Shown: positions 7,826 to 11,967 of the stretch, one piece after another
How the letters are laid out: every line of letters starts with the position of its first letter
Position numbering within the stretch: the stretch's first letter is position 1
Assembly (NCBI GenBank): GCA_051005015.1
Contig: JBPCJT010000130.1
Location: 1-11,967, forward strand
DNA length: 11,967 bases
Source of the DNA: JACMME01 sp051005015
GTDB taxonomy: Bacteria; Gemmatimonadota; Gemmatimonadetes; Gemmatimonadales; Gemmatimonadaceae
Reading direction: 5' to 3'
The notes under the pieces: model-generated
Told to the model about the DNA's origin: nothing
Database searches by the model: none
What the model saw: only the letters and a program-made list of their open reading frames with translations
Program-made: the position numbers and the translations under genes

Positions 7826-8032
7826 ATGGATAAGCACAAGGATCTAGGCACCCGTGGCGTCGAAAATGAGGTTAAGGGTGGGGCGAAGGAACAGGAGGGA
7901 AAGTTTCGTGGCACTGTTGGCGACATTACCGATAACGAAAGCGAACAGCTCAAGGGAAAGGCCCAGGAGCTCAAGGGAAAGGCCCAGAAAAATTTCGGTG
8001 AAGCGCAACGCAAGATAGACGACGAGATCTAG
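7826..8032 (+). CDS. CsbD-family small stress protein
   Basis: The 68-residue product is short, highly charged and rich in Gly, Lys, Gln and Glu. It shows the CsbD pattern of repeated xxKGxAxExxGKxxG segments (VKGGAKEQEGKFRGTVGD, then LKGKAQELKGKAQKNFGEA). CsbD proteins are abundant, probably cytoplasmic proteins of unknown biochemical role, known in Bacillus as members of the general stress (sigma-B) response. GGAGG at 7814-7818 sits seven bases before the ATG, a strong ribosome site consistent with high expression. The gene is alone on its strand, divergent from the S9 gene, with a hairpin about 190 bp downstream. Residues around 41-54 are encoded by a near-perfect 21-bp tandem duplication. 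Confidence 0.9.
   Translation: MDKHKDLGTRGVENEVKGGAKEQEGKFRGTVGDITDNESEQLKGKAQELKGKAQKNFGEAQRKIDDEI
7947..7988 (+). repeat. 21-bp in-frame tandem duplication inside csbD
   Basis: Bases 7947-7967 and 7968-7988 are identical at 20 of 21 positions (only the last base differs). Each copy begins AGCTCAAGGG and encodes the seven-residue unit LKGKAQE/K, so the reading frame is kept. Such identity at the DNA level, including third positions, points to a recent slippage duplication. Confidence 0.9.
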
Positions 8033-8178
8033 CGGACTGAGTTGGAACTGCTAGTGATTTGATTCGACCGCCGGTATCCTGGCCCGGTACGTTACTCGCC
8101 GAACTCACTGTTCCGCTTGAGCGCACCTAGCGCCTTCCGGTACCAGATGCATCACCGGCGTCGCTGCTATTCACATTT

Positions 8179-8215
8179 CGAACGCGCTCACCGCCGTTCA
8201 GGGCGGCTTCGTTCG
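8179..8215. repeat. Nested inverted repeat
   Basis: CGAACG (8179-8184) pairs with CGTTCG (8210-8215), and inside it CCGCC (8191-8195) pairs with GGCGG (8202-8206), leaving a small internal loop. It is the first of the hairpins that follow csbD and lies seven bases before the terminator-like hairpin. Confidence 0.5.
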
Positions 8216-8221
8216 ACTGGA

Positions 8222-8257
8222 GTGGGCCTCGAGAAATCGAGGCCCACCTTGTTTGAG
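8222..8257 (+). terminator. Strong hairpin with GAAA loop, probable csbD terminator
   Basis: GTGGGCCTCGA (8222-8232) and TCGAGGCCCAC (8237-8247) form a perfect 11-bp stem closed by a GAAA tetraloop. The plus-strand tail CTTGTTTGAG is moderately T-rich. It could end a csbD transcript, although it is 190 bp past the stop codon. The tail is not a clean T-run, so a purely structural role is possible. Confidence 0.5.
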
Positions 8258-8308
8258 TTCGTGCCCTCAAGAAGGGGAGTCGAACGACGGGTGAACAAAG
8301 CGAAGCCC

Positions 8309-8398
8309 GCATCCCCCAAGCGGCTAAGGCACCTGACGCCCTCGAGTCAGGCGAGCGGACCTTGCGGGAGGGGCGAGCGGACCTTGCGGGAGGGATGC
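8309..8398. repeat. tRNA-like fold that is not a canonical tRNA
   Basis: A perfect 7-bp inverted repeat (GCATCCC at 8309-8315, GGGATGC at 8392-8398) encloses a second 6-bp hairpin, CCTGAC/GTCAGG (8332-8337, 8346-8351), with an 8-nt loop. The segment CAAGCGGCTAAGGC resembles a tRNA D-arm. However, the anticodon-like loop is 8 nt, there is no T-arm with GTTC, and the space where it should be is filled by the 22-bp tandem repeat. It may be a decayed tRNA or an unrelated structured RNA. Confidence 0.35.
8351..8394. repeat. Perfect 22-bp tandem duplication
   Basis: The 22 bases at 8351-8372 (beginning GCGAGCGGACC, ending GCGGGAGGG) are repeated exactly at 8373-8394 with no gap. The region is noncoding, so selection on protein does not explain the identity; a recent slippage event is the simplest reading. 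Confidence 0.95.
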
Positions 8399-8405
8399 AG
8401 AGTTG

Positions 8406-8444
8406 ACGCAGGCGGGCGACGAACCTGCGTTGCGAGGCCGCAAC
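8406..8444. repeat. Two adjoining small hairpins
   Basis: ACGCAGG (8406-8412) pairs with CCTGCGT (8424-8430) around an 11-nt loop, and GTTGCG (8429-8434) pairs with CGCAAC (8439-8444) around AGGC. The two stems share two bases at 8429-8430, so they compete or breathe at the junction. They end the hairpin-dense block. Confidence 0.45.
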
Positions 8445-8686
8445 CGGACTTGCCGCGGGCCTGAGAATGAGGTGTCGAGTGGAAGACGCGGAATAGCGGT
8501 TGTAAGGGGTGTCGAATGCCACTCATGCGGCGCTCACGCCGATTGGCAACCACAAGTTGTAGCAGCGGTTACGGACTGTAGCTCCGGCAGCCGCCGGGGC
8601 CCTCGGTGCACCTGCGTCGCAACTCGCAATTGCTCACCAGCGCGCACGGCCCCCCTCTTGCCTTTCACCAGGGAAGTCCGACATCG

Positions 8687-8777
8687 GTTCATGCACACTG
8701 AACACCACCTGCGTCGTCCGGCACACACTTGCAATTCTATGATTTACCGCGGCCTGATCCGCGAACGCTCTGGTTCG
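8687..8777 (+). promoter_or_regulatory. Two small GTTC/GAAC dyads in front of the glyoxylate operon
   Basis: GTTCA-N7-TGAAC lies at 8687-8703 and CGAAC-N6-GTTCG at 8762-8777, about 100 and 24 bp before the chosen malate synthase start. Their position fits operator sites for control by carbon source, but I cannot assign a regulator. TATGAT at 8738-8743 resembles a -10 box without a good -35 partner. Confidence 0.25.
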
Positions 8778-8800
8778 GCTCAGCGACGGGTGGCAGAGGG

Positions 8801-10390
8801 GTGAACGGCCCAGCCGAGCACCTGCGCGTGGAGTTCGACGATCTCGTCTCAAGGGCGAGTGGGCGTGTTCTGACACCCGAAGCATTGGCGTTTGTCGGAA
8901 AACTCGAGAGCCAGTTCCGTGGAATGCGTTTGGCAATTCTCGAGAAGCGTGTGGAGCGGCAACGCGCGCTCGACGCAGGCATCCGCCCAAACTTTCTCTC
9001 CGAAACAGCGCGCATGCGCGAGGGATCGTGGCGCGTCACATCGGCTCCCGCGGACCTGGATGACCGTCGAGTCGAGATCACCGGGCCGGCAGAGCGGAAG
9101 ATGATGATCAACGCGCTCAACTCCGGCGCCATGGTCTTCATGGCGGATCTCGAGGACTCACTGTCACCTACCTGGAATAATGTCGTCGAAGGTCAGTCAA
9201 ACCTGATGGATGCCGTGCGGCGCACGCTGGAGTTCACCAGCGAGGAAGGCAAGCACTATCAGCTTGCTGAGCGCACCGCCACGCTCGTTGTTCGCCCGCG
9301 CGGGTGGCACCTGACGGAGCGACACGTTCGCCTGGGTGGCCAGCCACTCTCCGCGAGTCTCTTTGATTTTGGCTTGTACTTTTTTCATAACGCGCAGGAG
9401 CTCGCCCGTCGCGGAACGGGGCCGTACTTCTACCTGCCCAAGCTGGAGGGCCACACCGAGGCGCGGCTGTGGAACGACGTCTTCAACTTTGCTCAGGATA
9501 CACTCGGGGTCCCCCGCGGCACCATCCGCGCCACGGTCCTCATCGAGACGATTCTCGCTGCTTTCGAGATGGACGAGATTCTCTATGAATTGCGTGATCA
9601 CGCGGCAGGGCTCAATGCAGGGCGGTGGGACTACATCTTCAGCGCGATCAAGAAACTGCGGGAATGTACGGGCGAGGTTTTTCCGGACCGCGCGCAGGTC
9701 ACCATGGCCGTCCCCTTCATGCGCGCGTATGCGCAGCTTCTGGTGCGCACCTGTCACCACCGCGGCGCGCACGCAATTGGGGGCATGGCGGCGTTCATTC
9801 CAAGCCGTCGCGACGCGGAAGTAAATGAGACCGCCCTCCGGAAGGTGAGGGAGGACAAGGAACGTGAGGCAGCGGACGGCTTCGATGGCACATGGGTCGC
9901 TCATCCGGACCTCGTGCCGGTCGCGAAGGAAGTCTTCGACCGGACTCTTGGCGCCCGTCCGCATCAGAAGGAAAGATTGCGTGAAGACGTGAAGGCTGAC
10001 GCCGAGGCGCTGCTGGACCTCCGCATTCCCCGGGGAGTGATAACACTTGCTGGCGTTCGGACCAATATCAGCGTTGCGCTTCAATACATAGAGGCCTGGC
10101 TGCGGGGATCCGGTGCGGTCGCCATCAACAATCTGATGGAAGACGCGGCGACCGCCGAGATCTCACGCTCGCAGCTCTGGCAGTGGGTTCGCTGCCGCGC
10201 GCGGATGAGCGACGGATCCGTGCTTACCCCCGACCTGTACCTCGAGATGCGGCGGCAGGAGCTGGCATCGCTCGGCCCGAGCTTCACACCGAACTCTCGG
10301 TACCGTGAAGCAGCCGAGCTACTCGACCTGCTAGTGCTCGCCGATCAGTTCACGGAATTCCTCACCATTCCCGCTTCAAGCCACCTGTAG
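8801..10390 (+). CDS. aceB: Malate synthase A (glyoxylate shunt)
   Basis: Malate synthase condenses glyoxylate with acetyl-CoA to give malate and CoA in the cytoplasm. From the GTG at 8801 the protein is 529 residues, close to the 533 of E. coli AceB. The family signature RDHAAGLNAGRWDYIFS lies at residues 265-281. The conserved arginine region (VVRPRGWHL, 163-171), VLIETILAAFEMDE (246-259) and NLMEDAATAEISRSQLWQW (445-463, with the expected catalytic Asp at 448) are all present. The frame opens earlier at a TTG (8729), but that would add 24 residues with no ribosome site. No ATG precedes the conserved core, so a GTG start at 8801 is most likely; upstream bases GGGTGG (8788-8793) give only a weak ribosome site. 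The isocitrate lyase gene follows after 32 bp, forming an aceBA operon. I see no isocitrate dehydrogenase kinase gene (aceK) within the window. Confidence 0.95.
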   Translation: MNGPAEHLRVEFDDLVSRASGRVLTPEALAFVGKLESQFRGMRLAILEKRVERQRALDAGIRPNFLSETARMREGSWRVTSAPADLDDRRVEITGPAERKMMINALNSGAMVFMADLEDSLSPTWNNVVEGQSNLMDAVRRTLEFTSEEGKHYQLAERTATLVVRPRGWHLTERHVRLGGQPLSASLFDFGLYFFHNAQELARRGTGPYFYLPKLEGHTEARLWNDVFNFAQDTLGVPRGTIRATVLIETILAAFEMDEILYELRDHAAGLNAGRWDYIFSAIKKLRECTGEVFPDRAQVTMAVPFMRAYAQLLVRTCHHRGAHAIGGMAAFIPSRRDAEVNETALRKVREDKEREAADGFDGTWVAHPDLVPVAKEVFDRTLGARPHQKERLREDVKADAEALLDLRIPRGVITLAGVRTNISVALQYIEAWLRGSGAVAINNLMEDAATAEISRSQLWQWVRCRARMSDGSVLTPDLYLEMRRQELASLGPSFTPNSRYREAAELLDLLVLADQFTEFLTIPASSHL

Positions 10391-10422
10391 TAGAGCGCCA
10401 AAGGGCGGCGCAAGGAGTAGCC

Positions 10423-11715
10423 ATGCACCAGAAAGAGCTGTCCGCGCAGGCGTCCGCATTATGGACGCGTTGGGAGACACATCCGCGGTGGCGCGGCATC
10501 GAGCGCTCCTACACTGCCGAAGATGTCGTGCGGCTACGTGGTTCGGTGCGCGTCGAGTACTCGCTGGCCCGGCAAGGCGCGGAGCGGCTCTGGCAGATGA
10601 TGAATTCTGATGACTACGTGCACACGTTCGGGGCGCTCACTGGTGCGCAGGCGGTGCAGATGGTCAAGGCGGGGCTGCGGGCAATCTATCTGAGCGGGTG
10701 GCAGGTTGCGGCCGACGGAAATCTCGGCGGGCAGACGTACCCGGACCAGAGCCTGTATCCGTCCAACAGCGTTCCCAGTCTGGTGCGCCGGCTCAACAAC
10801 GCTCTTCTGCGCGCTGATCAGATTGAGTGGAGCGAAGGCAAGAAGAGTCGCGAATGGATGGTGCCGATCGTCGCCGATGCGGAAGCGGGTTTCGGCGGTC
10901 CGATTCACGCCTTTGAACTGATGAAGGGTATGATCGAGGGCGGTGCGAGCGGTGTGCACTTCGAGGATCAGCTCGCCGCCGAGAAGAAGTGTGGCCACAT
11001 GGGGGGCAAGGTGCTGGTGCCGACGTCGCAATTCCTGCGCACATTGAGCGCCGCTCGATTCGCGGCCGATGTACTCGATGTGCCCACGTTGCTCATTGCG
11101 CGCACTGATGCCGACTCGGCGACACTGCTCACCAGCGATGTTGACGAGCGCGACCGGGCGTTCTGCACGGGGGAGCGGACTCCGGAGGGGTATTTTCACG
11201 TTCGCGGCGGGATGGAGGCCGCGGTAGCTCGCGCGCTCGCCTATGCGCCGTGCGCCGACGTTCTCTGGTTCGAGACTTCCAAGCCTGACCTGGACGAGGC
11301 CAAAGAGTTCGCTGAGGCAATCCACGAGCAGCACCCGGGAAAGCTCCTGGCGTATAACTGCTCACCATCCTTCAACTGGCGGCGGAACATTGATGATGAG
11401 ACCACCGCGAGGTTCCAGAGAGAGCTGGGCGCCATGGGATATAAATTCCAGTTCATTACGCTCGCGGGCTGGCATCTCATCAACCTGCACACATTCGAGC
11501 TGGCTGACGCGTACAGAGAAGAGGGGATGCCGGCTTATGTGCGAATTCAGGATCAGGAGTTTGCGCGCGAAAGGGACGGGTACACTGCCACGAAGCACCA
11601 GAGGGAGGCGGGGACGGGGTATTTCGATCAGATTTTGATGGCGGTGACGAGCGGCCAGGCAGCGACAGGAGCGCTGCGCGGATCGACAGAAGCCGCCCAG
11701 TTCGCAAAGGTTTAG
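10423..11715 (+). CDS. aceA: Isocitrate lyase (glyoxylate shunt)
   Basis: Isocitrate lyase cleaves isocitrate to glyoxylate and succinate, diverting carbon past the two decarboxylating steps of the TCA cycle. The 430-residue length matches the short bacterial type (E. coli AceA, 434). The catalytic signature KKCGHMGGK includes C190 and H192. SGWQVAAD (91-98), the metal-binding ADAEAGFGG (151-159), and the active-site NCSPSFNW segment are intact, as is the C-terminal lid ending STEAAQF. The ATG at 10423 is preceded by AAGGAG (10412-10417) with a 5-base spacer. It is the second gene of the operon, 32 bp after malate synthase, so its glyoxylate product feeds the neighbouring enzyme. Confidence 0.97.
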   Translation: MHQKELSAQASALWTRWETHPRWRGIERSYTAEDVVRLRGSVRVEYSLARQGAERLWQMMNSDDYVHTFGALTGAQAVQMVKAGLRAIYLSGWQVAADGNLGGQTYPDQSLYPSNSVPSLVRRLNNALLRADQIEWSEGKKSREWMVPIVADAEAGFGGPIHAFELMKGMIEGGASGVHFEDQLAAEKKCGHMGGKVLVPTSQFLRTLSAARFAADVLDVPTLLIARTDADSATLLTSDVDERDRAFCTGERTPEGYFHVRGGMEAAVARALAYAPCADVLWFETSKPDLDEAKEFAEAIHEQHPGKLLAYNCSPSFNWRRNIDDETTARFQRELGAMGYKFQFITLAGWHLINLHTFELADAYREEGMPAYVRIQDQEFARERDGYTATKHQREAGTGYFDQILMAVTSGQAATGALRGSTEAAQFAKV

Positions 11716-11967
11716 GAGGGCAACGCTTCAAGGAGTATGTGGCGCTGGTGCTCGTACGGGTCAGGCGGGTTAGTGCCAGTGACTGGTGGCGATTGGCCAG
11801 TGGTCAGAGCCGGACTAAGTGCCAGGTTGCGTAAATACGGCAACTTATCGGGGGCGTCGAAAACGCCTCCTCCAGCGCAAAGACCGCTGCCGTTCGGCGA
11901 AAAAAAGCTGCCTTCTTTGACAGGATGACCAGGATTAACAGGATTAGCAGGATGGGCTCGTAAGTGA
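11716..11967. other. 252-bp noncoding region after isocitrate lyase
   Basis: No credible gene is visible; a 63-codon frame from 11737 has AAGGAG only one base before its ATG and a Pro/Arg-rich low-complexity product. GGGGGCGT (11850-11857) and ACGCCTCC (11863-11870) form an 8-bp stem with one G-T pair and loop CGAAA, a possible transcript end without a T-tail. Short direct repeats of AGTGCCAG (11772-11779, 11818-11825) and GCCAGTG (11775-11781, 11796-11802) are also present. Confidence 0.5.
11922..11957. repeat. Four tandem 9-bp AGGAT-type repeats
   Basis: Four consecutive 9-bp units begin with AGGAT and end with C: AGGATGACC, AGGATTAAC, AGGATTAGC, AGGATGGGC (11922, 11931, 11940, 11949). The array is noncoding, 206 bp beyond the isocitrate lyase stop. 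Similar CAGGATTAACAGGAT strings are, as I recall, common in intergenic DNA of several bacterial phyla; no function is known to me. Confidence 0.8.

Larger units (their letters stand above)
8033..8800. other. 768-bp gene-free region rich in inverted repeats
   Basis: Open frames here are arginine-rich, low-complexity translations with no ribosome site or recognisable domain, so I see no protein gene. The first part (8033-8178) is featureless. From 8179 to 8444 hairpins follow one another closely and include a tandem 22-bp repeat. From 8445 to 8686 I see only a small CGGCG/CGCCG hairpin (8528-8541). The last 110 bp is presumably the leader and promoter of the glyoxylate operon and holds two small GTTC/GAAC dyads. 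Confidence 0.6.

Noticed and set aside
8309..8398. Intact tRNA gene
   Set aside because: The anticodon-like loop has 8 nt, no T-arm is present on either strand and no 3' CCA context is seen; kept only as a tRNA-like observation.
8117..8804. Several overlapping open frames on both strands between csbD and malate synthase
   Set aside because: All are Arg/Ser/Pro-rich, lack ribosome sites and run through hairpins and the tandem repeat; none looks like a protein.
9197..10084. Minus-strand open frame of 295 codons inside malate synthase
   Set aside because: Long antisense frames are common in GC-rich genes; malate synthase motifs run intact on the plus strand through the whole interval.
10534..11334. 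Minus-strand open frame of 266 codons inside isocitrate lyase
   Set aside because: Antisense of a clearly conserved enzyme gene; no start signal or recognisable domain.
11737..11928. 63-codon plus-strand frame after isocitrate lyase
   Set aside because: The AAGGAG is only one base from the ATG and the product is low complexity; an alternative GTG start at 11739 gives just 31 codons.
1..11967. CRISPR array, insertion sequence, prophage, toxin-antitoxin or defence island
   Set aside because: No spaced direct-repeat array, transposase, integrase, phage or nuclease gene is visible; all genes belong to housekeeping, transport, regulation or secreted hydrolase families.

Overview
The window looks like ordinary chromosome from a GC-rich (roughly 60 %) free-living heterotrophic bacterium. 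The gene set (secreted M14 and S9 peptidases, an exported TPR protein, a PadR regulator with a Gly/Arg-rich N-terminus, Kup, CsbD and a glyoxylate shunt) would fit Gemmatimonadota or a similar soil lineage such as Acidobacteriota. That placement is inference from gene style, not from a marker gene.

Layout. The left two thirds (1-7529) is read from the minus strand. In transcription order it holds a secreted S9-type alpha/beta hydrolase (6489-7529), an exported TPR protein (4713-6308), a PadR-family repressor (3776-4372), a Kup potassium transporter (1640-3622) and an M14 zinc carboxypeptidase that runs off the left edge (1-1589). A strong intrinsic terminator (3677-3714) separates padR from kup. 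A near-perfect inverted repeat sits in the padR promoter and suggests autorepression. The kup and M14 genes are 50 bp apart and may be co-transcribed.

The right third is read from the plus strand: a small CsbD-like stress protein (7826-8032), then about 770 bp without a convincing gene, then a compact glyoxylate-shunt operon: malate synthase (8801-10390, non-ATG start) and isocitrate lyase (10423-11715), 32 bp apart. Isocitrate lyase splits isocitrate into glyoxylate and succinate. Malate synthase joins glyoxylate and acetyl-CoA to malate, so together they allow growth on acetate or fatty acids.

The noncoding DNA holds most of the unexplained structure: a hairpin-dense block at 8179-8444 with a perfect 22-bp tandem duplication and a tRNA-like but non-canonical fold, a 21-bp in-frame duplication inside csbD, two overlapping, mutually exclusive inverted repeats upstream of csbD, and four 9-bp AGGAT-type repeats at the right edge. 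I found no CRISPR array, transposase, integrase, prophage, toxin-antitoxin pair or recognisable defence system, and no clearly new multi-gene system.
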